From: Adineta ricciae
Lineage: Eukaryota > Rotifera > Eurotatoria > Adinetida > Adinetidae
NCBI GenBank assembly: GCA_905250025.1
Contig: CAJNOJ010000324.1
Span: 1 to 64,000, forward strand
DNA: 64,000 bases
Direction: 5' to 3'
The notes under the pieces are model-generated. The model had not been told where the DNA came from and searched no databases. It saw only the letters and a list, made by a program, of their open reading frames with translations. The translations under genes were made by a program, and so were the position numbers. Each line of letters starts with the position of its first letter. Positions within the stretch are counted from its first letter, which is position 1. Of this stretch, positions 32,744 to 43,569 are shown piece by piece.

Positions 32744-33640
32744 ATGGTGTTGGTTACATTATTGATTGTAGTTTTCATCACCATAGTGTTGGCAATTGTT
32801 TATTTACAATATTTTTCCAAAAGCCGTTATCGATTTCGTTATTTGTCGAAAATATCAGGTTTAACTTCAATCAAATTTTCTGTGCTCGAACAAAATCGTC
32901 AAACATATTATCCAGCGAATCCCGAATGTCGATGTCATCCGAATCACGCTTCAATTATTGTACCGCAAACTAATTGTCCTCATAGATCTGAGACATTATT
33001 TATTAGCTTTGCCGGCGCTGCACTACTCGTCGGAGGATTCACATTTACAGAATGGAAATCTACAATTAAACTATTGGACTCGCAAGCGGACATATTATTT
33101 TTAACTGATCCTGCTCAGTCGTTCTTTCTACAAGATTCCACTTATTCATGGCAAGGATTGACATATTGTCGTTCATTAGTTCGAAACTATTCTAAATTGT
33201 ATAGAAAGGTTGTATTAATCGGTGCTTCAATGGGAGCGAGTATGGTTTGTATGTGTAGCGATCTTGCTACACTCTCAATTGCATTCAACCCGATATTCAA
33301 TCCGTCATTGGTGGCGAATGCATACTACTTTTATAGGGTATTATGGAAATATCCAAAAACACTCATTTTGAAACAAGTGCAAACCAACATCGATAAGATT
33401 ACGAATGAAAATCTACCGTCTATTTTACATGTACATTGGAGCAAGAATTCACATGATGATATCATTCAAGCAAATTTTATTTCAAATCTAAATTTTATGC
33501 ACTTCACGGATGTGAAGGAGTGTACTAAACAGCAAGGAGTATATTTTTGGTTGCATAAGTGTGATAGTCATGGTTTACCCCAATACTTGAAAAATGAAGG
33601 AATTCTAGCTGATATTTTGCGATCTCATGTAAGCGCGTGA
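32744..33640 (+). CDS. Membrane-anchored alpha/beta-hydrolase-like protein
   Basis: 298 residues, single exon. Residues 3-24 form an N-terminal transmembrane anchor (LLIVVFITIVLAIVYLQYF), giving a type II topology. The rest has an alpha/beta-hydrolase pattern: a strand with LFISFAGAALLVGG as possible oxyanion loop, a nucleophile elbow VVLIGASMGASM (Ser in GxSxG), and a C-terminal His in CDSHGLPQYL. The acid member is not obvious. I cannot assign a substrate, and a catalytically dead relative is possible. AATAAA lies shortly after the stop, and the next gene converges 70 bp away. Confidence 0.6.
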   Translation: MVLVTLLIVVFITIVLAIVYLQYFSKSRYRFRYLSKISGLTSIKFSVLEQNRQTYYPANPECRCHPNHASIIVPQTNCPHRSETLFISFAGAALLVGGFTFTEWKSTIKLLDSQADILFLTDPAQSFFLQDSTYSWQGLTYCRSLVRNYSKLYRKVVLIGASMGASMVCMCSDLATLSIAFNPIFNPSLVANAYYFYRVLWKYPKTLILKQVQTNIDKITNENLPSILHVHWSKNSHDDIIQANFISNLNFMHFTDVKECTKQQGVYFWLHKCDSHGLPQYLKNEGILADILRSHVSA

Positions 33641-33710
33641 ATATTTTTTTTGAGATCATAAAAGCAGAATAAAGAGGTTTTTGAAGTCAGACGTGAATAA
33701 ACGTTTATAG

Positions 33711-35153
33711 TCAATGGCATGCACAAGTATTCAATAGAACGAACATGGCACCAGCAGTGTCATCTGAAGCGAGTATATCTTGACAATGATCGTTGTTAAA
33801 ATCGCCAACAACGATCCAAGTATAGCTGCCAGTTAATCCTGTTGAAAAGATCATTTGTGTATCGAAGTCCCCATCACCATATCCAACTAGAATATAGATA
33901 ACAGACCGGGAAGTCGGATTGACAGCTATATCTGATATACCATCGTTATTGAAATCACCAGTGGCAGGTCGTGTATAGTATGTTTTATTTCCTACAATAT
34001 ATTTTTCCACCGGACTCATCGTTCCATCACCATTGCCTAATAGGACACCAATTCGTTTACCACCGCTGTAGGAAACAACAGCATCCGAATGATTATCTCG
34101 ATTGAAATCACCAATCGCAATGTACGATGGATAATAATTGCCACCAACAAATGAGGTCTTTTGCGGTTCAAATGTTCCGTCACCTCTGCCGAGCAACACA
34201 CCAAAGCCTCGGCTATTAATCGTATTGTAACTAATATCTTGATGACCATCACCATTAAAATCAGCTTGATCCACTGTTGATGGATTTGCATTAAGCCCGG
34301 TATAGTATGTTGTCCTATTTCGAAACGATCCATCTCCATTTCCTAATAAAACAATGAGTATGTTAAACGATGGAGCAGACACAGCTATATCATTGTTATT
34401 ATCACCATTAAAATCATAAGCAATAATACCTCGTAAATTCGTACTGTCTCCCATATAAAACTTCGCTAACGATCGAAATGTTCCATTGCCATTACCAAAC
34501 ATCATGTATATGTAAGCTAGACTTTCACTAGTCATTACGACATCAGGTATTTTATCATTATTAAAGTCGCTTACTGCTAAACCGAAATACCATGTGTTAA
34601 ATGTCATTACGAAAGTTTTCATTTCGTTTGTGTAGTATCCACGACCATCCCCAAGCAAAACATGAATGCTGCTAGTTTTATAATTGAAAAAAGCAATGTC
34701 AGCTAGATTATCTCCATTCAGATCAGCGATAACAGGAGATTTGAGTCCAGCATTCGAAGTATTATTATAGCGAACTGCTATTTGAAACTGCAACTGACAC
34801 ATGGGTACTATGTTAAAATGAAAAAGGAAAGTTCGTTTAAGATTTTCTCTATACATGGCAAATTAGATTACTATGTGCCGTCGAAGTTGAAGTTGTTGTT
34901 GTGGTCATTGTACTTGTCGCCATCGTACTTTCATCGATGTTAATTGTCGTAGGCAATGAAAATTCTATGTAAACATATTTAAAATGTATGGAAATTCGAA
35001 TAGTTCGAATATCTCACCATCTGGATTAGTTGTCGTCTTCTTCGACCGAAGGACATAAATCGAAAAGAGTGTAAGACAAGCGATTGTAATCGTAATTATT
35101 AAACATATTGAAATCGCATTCATATACGATCGGTTTGATCGTTGAACACTCAT
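33711..35153 (-). CDS. Type II membrane protein with FG-GAP/VCBS beta-propeller
   Basis: Three exons on minus: 35018-35153, 34872-34964 and 33711-34807; 441 residues with phase kept. Exon 1 encodes a short cytosolic tail and a transmembrane segment (ISICLIITITIACLTLFSIYVL). Exon 2 is a Thr/Ser-rich stalk (TMATSTMTTTTTSTSTAH). Exon 3 holds about seven FG-GAP units with calcium-loop motifs such as DLNGDNLADI, DFNNDKIPDV, DFNGDNNNDI, DFNRDNHSDAV and DFNNDHCQDI, as in integrin-alpha heads. The head should be extracellular. The ATG at 35153 lies only 54 bp after the stop of the three-module gene on the same strand, preceded by a pyrimidine-rich tract and an AG at 35158-35159, which suggests trans-splicing of a downstream operon gene. 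Confidence 0.82.
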
Positions 35154-35207
35154 AGTTCTTAAAACGAGAGGGTTCTTTCACAAAAATGAAATAGTGCAAA
35201 AAATCTC

Positions 35208-38200
35208 CTACTCGAATGAAGTGCTCGTTGATTGTGTATCCGTCGATGCTGTCGGATGAATAGTTTGCGAGTATTTCTTTCTGATGATTCGAACTATTTT
35301 TGGACAGATCCATTCTAAAACAATGGAAAGACCACCTTGAAGACCAAGCATAACAGTAATAGTGTAGAGCACACTGAACGGCTGATTATAAGTATATGAA
35401 CACAACAAAGGCAAACATTGCTCGAAATATAATGAATAATTAATTGTTGTTGCCCACTGTTCGACAAATAGTTCGTCCATAAGTTCAGCAACAGTGGTGT
35501 TGATGAAAAATCGACTATCTGCTATTGATAGCGGTGTTGACGAGTTGATTAGTATTGTTGCATTCGTATATTTTTGAACCAGATTCAGACACGATTGATC
35601 ATAGAAGCATTCGAGCGTTGACGAACGGAGAGATTCACTTGGTAAGCAGCCCATTTTTAAACCTTTAATTGGAATTGCAGCAGACAGTTTTTGTTCATCA
35701 ATAAAATTAGCTTGAGTAGTACAATTGGAATGTAATCCACATGAACAGTTGCCATCATAGATAATCGCTCGACTCGGAATAAATGGAACGTAGACACTCG
35801 ATGTAAACCAAGTGGAGAGATACTCGAAATTTGTGCCATAACTGGAAACGAATGCATTGCCATGATTAACACTTCGAATCAGGAAGAAAAGACGTGTCAA
35901 TGTTTTCGAAGCGGTCGATTTCTTCTGTTTGATTGATAAATTCAGACGTGAGTGAAAGTCATTTTCTCTTAAAAGTTCAGTTGTTATGAATAATGACGTG
36001 AGAAATTGTTCAATAGTGCTCTGAATAGATTGAATGGAAAGTTGACATAAACCTTGAAGATATTGTAAATGAGCTGCAAGAAAACGACGATAATCTTGTT
36101 GTCCGTAAATCGATAAGTTTGAGACAAGACCATTGGAAATTTCATACCGCCATTGATCGGATGTCATCGGACTTGTGCAAATCTACAACATTCGGATGTA
36201 AACTTCACGAATACTAAACAAATATTTCTCACTTTATGAAATTCTGCATTGATCTTAGTAAATTCATTGTATTTTGTTGCAATTTTCGAACATGTACATT
36301 TAAATTTCTCTCCATACTTTTGTTCCAACTGTGTATAACTTTTAAACGATGGTTTATCGAATGTGGTTGTTACAGTTTGAGGTTGAATGATAGTATACAA
36401 TGTGAGAATAGTAAGACCAAGGATCAAAAGAACAAAGTAGAGACGTGTTGCCCATTTGCCAAGATGTTTCGCTGTCGCTCGATCAGCATGGCTACCAAAA
36501 TCTCGTATGGAAAATACATTCAACTGAATGACAGTTTCATATATAAACAAGAACACTTCTCTACTAATTCTTTTCAAATGGCTGCAACTGATTCGACAAG
36601 CTATAGAAAAATAAAGAAAAGAGGCCTAAGAATTAACGTACAAGTAATATAGTATCTGCAATTTGACTTTCACTTATGATACTACTGAGAGTTTTTCTTC
36701 TACGTAGAACAAAGTATACTTACCGAATTGTTGTTGATGCTGTTGCTTGTGAAAAATGTATCTAAATAATTTACGTATACCACTCACCAATATTGGTGCG
36801 AAAATTTGTAATGCAAAAGTCAGACCACCGATCATCGAAATGAGAATGATCACCACTTCCACAATCGTTTTGGTGCGCATTCGTAGAGAATAAGTGCAAT
36901 ATTTCGGTGCACACAAGCCATAAAAGTACTTATAAGAATAAGATGGGTTCCACTGTTCGATCATAATTTGTTCGACTATTGTTGAAATTGATGTGTTAGG
37001 CGGATAACGACTGGCATTTGGATAATAAATAAGCGGATTGGCTTGGTACCATTGTGGAAATTCCACATTTTGATAATAACTGTCTTTCATATAGGTCATT
37101 AGAATCGAATAACAATTCGATTCGGAATAGTAACAAAACAGTTGTGAAAATAGAAGAGAACTGAATGTTGAACAGCTAGCAAGCGAACCAGGAACGATGT
37201 AACTTATATACGCATAGATACGTGAATTCCAAACACTATCCATTTGATAAACAGCTACTGAAGTTTGACAAGAAGAATTTGTTGCACAAATGCAATTGAT
37301 CGATGACAAATTTACATAACGAGTTCCCGGTAAGCTAAATGCTATCTAAACAACGAGAGAATGTGAGTATCTTGAAAACAAGAAGATCTACTTGTAATGT
37401 GAGGTTATTCGGTTGAATAACTCCTGTTAAGAATGGATCTTGGATTGTGTCCCAATCGTTTTTTCTCGATCCTAGATAGAATTGGTCGACTTGGGTGAGT
37501 AGTCGGGCGATGTTAACTAAAGAACCAAATGAAGTGATAGTTGATTGAGAAAACTGATTCAGTGTTGCGTCTAATTGAGTGCGAAATTCCATCTCCGAAA
37601 GAACACTAGCAATAATCAACGATTGAGAAAGAAAGTGATGAACGGCATCATCGATTGTATTCTTCGCTAATTGGCAAAGATTCGATAGTAACTTAAATTG
37701 TAAGTATGCTCGGTTTCGCCAATCTTCTGTGTTGTAATCAACGACATATTGCAAGATGGAAAGCCAACGATCGGAAACCCAATCGCTCGAGCAAACTTGA
37801 TGCAAAACTGGGGATAGACTTAGGAACTTTTCATAAGGTATAGTTGTTGTTGAACAAGGACACAGCAATGTGTTGGGATGCAAGATTTGTAATTCTTCGT
37901 AAGTTAATAAAGACGGATTCGCTTCGGTTATTGTTGCGATTTCTGTACTTAGTGAAGTGAAGATTAGAAGAATGGTGAATGAAACTAGAGAAAGTCAAAT
38001 CTTCGAGATTATCCATACGGCGAAAAGAAACTCACCTCCTAAGAGAATCAAATAAACTCGCGTGATCAGTCTCTGTTTTCTGATATCCTCTTCCGATCTT
38101 TTCTCGATATGTTTGTAAAGATTGACTTGCTGAATCGATCGAAAGAGCTTCTTTGGATGAATATTATGACATAAAATAAAAAGATTCTTATCTTCGACAA

Positions 38201-39683
38201 CTTCTTTGAATTTGAGAAACATTTCGAATAGAAATGGCGCAACTAAACGAAGAATGATTATTAAACCACCGTATAAACTAATAAACATTGTAATCGCATA
38301 AGGAAGATTAGTTCGAGCGGTTGTTATATAGGAACATGATGATGGCAAGCATTCGGCAAAATATTCCGCATAATTCACTTCGGTGGACCATTCTTTGACG
38401 AAAAGATCGCGCAGATAATCATACACAGTGATGTTCTGTTGCTCGCCTGGCAAAATTTCACTTGTCCAGTTGAAATTCAGCTAAAATAGAGAGAAGAGAT
38501 TAATAACGAAATGTTGGCTTCTACGAACTTTGTCGAGATTTAGAAAATAGGTGATCAGTATCTGGATGCACTTAATATCATATAAACAATCGAGTGTACT
38601 TGGTAGGAGAGCTTCGAGCGGAGTGCATCCAGCAAAGAATCCATCGACAAATATCATATTTGATGGCGGTCTTGACCACCCGGCTATAACAAACAATCCT
38701 ATCACACCGGATCTTGATGAGAAACTTGTAGGACTAACTGGATTTTGCGTGCCACACATCAACGTTTCAGGTGTCGTAACAAAAATGGTCGTATCTTCAG
38801 TAAATTGTGTCTGTAGTTGATGAATGGTATATTGATTATTGAGATAGTAACTTCCAAAGATGAGATTTGTATTCAATGCTGAGACTACATAGTTGCCGCG
38901 AACATAGACGCGAAGGTAATTCAGAAATGATATAATCTGTGTCGAGATGCTGTTCTTGATGAGATTGATCGTCGCATTAACTTCCAATTGCAGGCGTTCG
39001 GCAGACTGAAGATGAATTGTAAGATATTCATCATTGTCGAAATCGATTTGACTCTGAGAAACTGTATCACTCGAGATTGAGCACAGATCGGCCAGAAGTT
39101 GAAACTAGTGAAGAGAAATTTGAGATTTACGAATTATTGAAAATGGATTTACTTGAGATCGGGCTGTTGTCCGAAAGTCGGAAGGTCCGTAGTCGCTTGC
39201 ATTGATCAAGTATAATGCTTCTATCCAAGGTTTGCTAACAAAAACACTCGAACAAATTGAGTGAAAGGTAATTGTATTTGAAACAAAGTTCTTGTAAGGT
39301 ATTGTAACTGTTGAACATGGACATGAAAGCGTTTCTTTATGATTCGAATAAAGTTCAGTGAAAATATTTGGATTAATTTCATAAATCGTGATCGTTTGAG
39401 AATGTGGATTCATTAAGGTGATGTAAAACAAAACATAGAGTGAAACTAAACATTGAACTAAAAGAGCAAACTATCGATGAGTGTGATAGGACTTACCCAT
39501 GAGGAGAAGAATGTATAGTCGGGTGGTATATTTTTGATGTTTGAGGGCAATGACTGGATCTTTCGAGTGATTTTCTTCATAGTAGTCATTTTCTTCCAAC
39601 ATGAATAGATTATAATTTCTCCACCAATCATAAAACCATTGTAAAACGACTCTCATTTGCATCGTAGCCGTACGGAAAATCAT
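35208..39683 (-). CDS. Three-module six-TM protein: tandem [TM-ectodomain-TM] units
   Basis: Eight exons on minus: 39497-39683, 39153-39445, 38529-39104, 38036-38480, 37392-37984, 36724-37345, 36233-36600 and 35208-36182; 1,352 residues, all seven joins in phase. Raw frames look like three separate genes, but splice donors after each module's second TM (GGTGAG, GGTAAG) join in frame to the next module's first TM. Each module has a cytosolic lead, TM1 (TRLYILLLMVS, TRVYLILLGVS, TRLYFVLLILG), an ectodomain starting with CPCS or CTCS, Y..F, H..CSS and W, a second Cys cluster (GC.P.E.L..STL.C.YD..C), a VEQW.....Y...C.P..C.Y segment and TM2 with GG. The single-module family is one I know only as unnamed rotifer proteins. 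DEG/ENaC-like topology is superficial; no channel motif is seen. The weakest join is the GTTCGT donor at 38528. Confidence 0.7.
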
Positions 39684-40121
39684 GCGTGCTAGCCGCAAGT
39701 TATTTAATCAACATTTTCTATGTGACGTGGAATAGTTCAATGAGCTATTTACTAAAAATAAAATTTGGTAATTTGAAAATTGTTGAAGGAGCAACTAATG
39801 AACTACATAGACCAGATGTTGTTAGGAGTTCTACGTAATAGAAAGTGTTTTTTCATCAACAGAGAACCGTTGCGACGTTTTTAATCTGTTATTGTTTGTG
39901 TAAAAAACTGTTTTTCATCATAGCATACGTATGCTCTTGATGTCAATTTATAATTTATGTTGTGAAGCAAATAGAAAACTTCAGTTTTCTTCTCTTCCGA
40001 GCAAATGTTCGGAGAATTGTGTCGTTCGATAGACAGCGGAGAACGAAGAACAGAAAGAATATGATTTCATTTCACTCGCAAACTTTTTGTCAAAGAATAG
40101 GCTGTTTGTGTCGAAGATTCG
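39684..40121. promoter_or_regulatory. Divergent region between six-TM gene (-) and PARP-like gene (+)
   Basis: AT-rich. No named motif. Both genes probably start from here. Confidence 0.4.
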
Positions 40122-41886
40122 ATGGCGAGTCAAAGACGTGTCAAATCTGCCAACAATTTAGAAAAGATTTATCAATGCAGTCGCGACATACGAGAATGTC
40201 GTCTAGGTGCTCTATTTATGGCTGAGAAAGAACAAGAGCGAGGGTATCGAATCAATGCAACCGACGTTCAAAATACTGAACAGATTCAGATACGAATGAT
40301 CCGATTACATTTACTTCAACAGAATGAATTAATCAGAGGCTATTCGGGTGGTGTTGTCAAACGTGAAGTGCCAAAGATACCGAAATTTCCCGACATTGGC
40401 ATGCCTGCGGAGAAAAAATGGCCCAAGCCCGCTAAGAACAATCATTCGATACGAAAATATACTAGCACAAGATCAAAAGGCAACTCCGGTGCTCATCGAC
40501 CAACATCACCAGTTCCAGTACTGAAAGTAGAACGCGTTGTTTTCGAAAAAAACCGAGCTGTCATCAATATGAAAATGCAACAAGCCGAATCGAATGATGC
40601 CGATGTTAATGATAAGAATAATATTGTTGACGATATTGTTTACCCACCCGGAGTCAAAGATCGTCGTCCATATGATATAGTTGCTAAATATCGAAAATTA
40701 GCAGGAAAAACAACTGATTTCACTGCCGAACCTCTTGACGTCGGCGAAGACAAAGCAGAAACAACTGTTCTCGGTTTAAGTAGTTTCGCTGAAGCACACA
40801 GTTGCGAGTTGATATTCACTGATGAAGAGCATCGATTTGATAATAGTATCTATCGGGCTGCTTGCGGTGTAGCTGACTTAGGAAGTATTCATCTCTTGGC
40901 TACGGATTCAGTTCAAACAGCAACGTTTTGCTTCTTTATGAATTTCGATTTTAACAGTGAATTCGAAGAATCGTCAGAAAGAGTCGAAGCTTTCGTGGTC
41001 GACTTTTGTCAAGCAATCGCGACAGTTCTCGAATGTAATACGAATAATGTTCGCATGTTCTCAGTTGGTAAAATGGGTAAAGAAAAGAACAAAAGTGAAG
41101 TGAACTTTGGAATAACAACGGGAGAAACGAAAAAGACCGAGCAACTTGCAAATGCATTAAAAGTAAACGTTTTTCAGAGTTATCTTGCCAGTAATAACAA
41201 TTTTAAATTCGTTTTTTTTCTCATTCTTTCAGAGCCGTGCTCGTTCAGGTTTTACTAATGATAAAGTGCTTGAACGCGTTCTCGCGAAAGACTATGAGTA
41301 CGAATGGAGAACAGCACTACAAGCTTTGAGATTGCAAATCAGCGATCTTGATCCTACGTATAACTTTGACTATAGACCTGACCATACACCTAACGAAGAT
41401 AGTCGCGGAGGCCATGCCTACTATCTACCTCGTGGTTGGTACCGACATGCTCTTCGGGTTGAACACAAGTATGAAAAGGATTCACATTGGTTGGACAATA
41501 CAAATGCGAAAGGTGAGTGGCCGGTCGCCTTCCACGGAACAAAAGATTGGGCAGTATCAAGTATTGCTAAGGAAGGTTTGAAAACAACTGCCGTTAAAAC
41601 TGATGCCATGCGATTGGAAGCCATTCAACAAATGGGAAATGAAGCGGATCGTCCAGGTCTATATGTAGCCACGCATTGTGATGGTGGAGCAAGCATTTAT
41701 ACGGAAAAGTTCACCGTCACGCCATTTCCAGACCAAACTGAAACCTTTCGTATTGTTTTTCAATGCCGTGTCAAACCCGAAAAGTATACAGTTCATACAA
41801 GCCCTGTGAATCAAGGGCACGCATGGCGTTATGTTGACCCAAGTTCCATCCGTCCATATGGTATTTTGTTAAAAAAAGAGAACTAG
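40122..41886 (+). CDS. PARP-superfamily-like protein with long N-terminal extension
   Basis: Two exons, 40122-41162 and 41233-41886, joined in phase 0; 564 residues. Residues 1-215 are basic and low complexity, likely disordered. A middle domain (about 225-365) has an unknown alpha/beta pattern. The C-terminal part carries a PARP-like core: H448 in VAFHGTKDWAVSSI, G-L-Y491 in RPGLYVATHCD, and a terminal IRPYGILLK strand. The third residue of the H-Y-E triad is not evident, so mono-ADP-ribosylation or no activity is as likely as polymer synthesis. No signal peptide. This family is separate from the WWE-ART genes, which use R-S-E chemistry. It converges with the SLC5 gene. Confidence 0.65.
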
Positions 41887-42006
41887 ACCCTGTCGGTTCT
41901 TTCTACGATATACTTCGCAAAGACGAATTTGATTTTCTATCTTCCATTATTCTTTACTTTTATTCTATCAAAGAAACCAAGAGAATGATTGTATAGAAAA
42001 AAAATA

Positions 42007-42393
42007 CTATGAAAGCAGTGCTTCTCGTTTGTCATCAGATTCATCGGAAGCGTTAGTTGTGTGCAATGTCTGACTTTCTGTTGACCCGCAACAATATTTA
42101 CATATATCATTCATTCTAATAATTAACTTCCAATCGATGTCATTTGGCTGGATAGGATTATGCAAATAAGACACAATTCCACCAATGATAACTACAGTTC
42201 CGACAGCAATCGTCGTATACCACATGTAACTCACCGAGTACAGCCCAAAAAATAATTCAGATCTAGAATTGAAAAGATGTCAGCTATGATCGAAAGCTAT
42301 CATCACTTACTTAGCATCCACCAAACTTCCTGTAAGGGTGGCGTTTCTGTTCGTTCTACTAAATATATCGATATCAGTACAGTTCAGTATTGA
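42007..42393 (-). CDS. SLC5-type sodium:solute symporter, 3' exons only (cut at N)
   Basis: The final exon (42007-42262) encodes SELFFGLYSVSYMWYTTIAV and a hydrophobic helix GTVVIIGGIVSYL with a cytosolic tail, matching the last transmembrane helix of SLC5A vitamin/iodide-type carriers. It joins in phase to a preceding exon (42311-42393, NRNATLTGSLVDAK), which runs into the N at 42394. The rest of the gene should lie upstream on the true contig. Substrate unknown. Confidence 0.65.
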
Positions 42394-42394
42394 N
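42394..42394. other. Single ambiguous base N, probable contig join
   Basis: To its left an SLC5 gene is cut; to its right a WWE-ART gene begins in mid-frame. Partner of the N at 10511. Confidence 0.75.
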
Positions 42395-42847
42395 TACCTT
42401 TTATTCAATTACATTGCTCGATGTCTCAAACAGAAACCATCCATTCGACATCGTCTTCGACAATTTTTACATTCGAATAAAACAGATACGATTATTCTTT
42501 ATCGCGGCGACAGAGCCTCAGAAAACACTATACATGAGTATCGGCAGGCAGCTGGAGATAAATCTCAATATTTCAAATGGCTTCCCTTCATTTCGACTTC
42601 ACGGACAAAGGAAGAAGCAGATAAATTTGCACAAGATGTTATGTACGTAATTGCAATTGAATCTCATTTGTCAAACGAAGACAGATTCATATTTATGGCA
42701 CCGATCAGTGACTACACCTACGAAGACGAATATTTATTACTACCAGGTCTACAATTTCAAGTGAAGAAAGTCGAATTTAACAACACGCAAGGTTTATATT
42801 ACGTTCATATCAAGATCATTTCATCGTACATCTCAAAACTACACTAA
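42395..42847 (+). CDS. WWE-ART ADP-ribosyltransferase, catalytic half only (starts at N)
   Basis: An open frame from the N encodes 150 residues that match residues 235-384 of the complete gene at 18872. The R (LYRGDR), STS (FISTSR) and ExE (YEDEYLLLPG) signatures are all kept, so this is the end of a functional gene, not a relic. It lacks WWE and linker sequence. The N-terminal half at 10177-10510 comes from the other side of the inserted block and is the best candidate partner. It converges with the LRR gene 5 bp away. Confidence 0.8.
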   Translation, partial: YLLFNYIARCLKQKPSIRHRLRQFLHSNKTDTIILYRGDRASENTIHEYRQAAGDKSQYFKWLPFISTSRTKEEADKFAQDVMYVIAIESHLSNEDRFIFMAPISDYTYEDEYLLLPGLQFQVKKVEFNNTQGLYYVHIKIISSYISKLH

Positions 42848-42852
42848 TTGTT

Positions 42853-43434
42853 TCATTTGAAATTATCGAATAGAAAAATAGATATGTTCAAAGTGCAAAG
42901 GACACAACGAGAAAAAGGTGTCATTAGTCGAAGCTTGAATATTTCAAGATGCATCCAGGGGATGTTCACACTTAGTCCAGCTCTTTCAGCAGCTTTGTTA
43001 AGTCTAATTTCATTTTTTCTCGATAGATCACGAAACCATACGAAAAGTGCCTTCAATCCTTCATCACTGAAATCGTTTTCATGTAAGTCCAAATGAATCA
43101 ATGTTTTGTTCATCTTCACCATCAGAGCAAGACCTTCTGCGCCTTTATTTGTAAGACCGATATTTGCTACTCTTAATTCTTTGAGTATATTGCTATTGAT
43201 TGATAATGCTTTGGTAATATATTGAATGCCTAGATCACTTATTCGAGTGCCGGAAAGATTTAATAATTTCAACGTTGAATTATTCTTCAAACCGGCGGCT
43301 AAAATAACTGCATCTTTTGATGTAATCGAATTGTTTATTAAATTCAGTTTTGCACATTGTTTTTTGATAATTACTTCTTTAACTACGGTTACCATGTCCG
43401 AATCGATTAATCTGATACATCTGGGAGCGACCAT
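42853..43434 (-). CDS. Leucine-rich-repeat protein (RNase-inhibitor type)
   Basis: About 193 residues from the first in-frame ATG at 43434. Three to four LRR units of about 28 residues are visible (LKLLNLSGTRISDLGIQYI, LKELRVANIGLTNKGAEGL, LIHLDLHENDFSDEGLKAL), the RI-type consensus with alternating LxxLxLxxN and GxxxL helix. A possible upstream exon joins at a TTTAG acceptor at about 43488. The C-terminal tail overlaps the ART 3' region and may be readthrough. The B haplotype keeps only its tail (20040-20225). Confidence 0.6.
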   Translation of the reverse strand: MVAPRCIRLIDSDMVTVVKEVIIKKQCAKLNLINNSITSKDAVILAAGLKNNSTLKLLNLSGTRISDLGIQYITKALSINSNILKELRVANIGLTNKGAEGLALMVKMNKTLIHLDLHENDFSDEGLKALFVWFRDLSRKNEIRLNKAAERAGLSVNIPWMHLEIFKLRLMTPFSRCVLCTLNISIFLFDNFK

Positions 43435-43569
43435 ACGACTGACGAATGATTTTTTTGAAGTTTTACATTTCGATAAGCAATGAATTCTAAACAAAGATAA
43501 ACATTTGACTTCATTACACGAAAATTCGATCCTACCTATACCAGAAACACCACTTATTTTACTGTTCTT

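Noticed and set aside
35208-39698. Reading the minus frames as several DEG/ENaC-type sodium-channel genes
   Set aside because: Topology is similar, but none of the channel signatures (HG, GxS, Cys-rich order) are seen, and splicing joins all frames into one gene.
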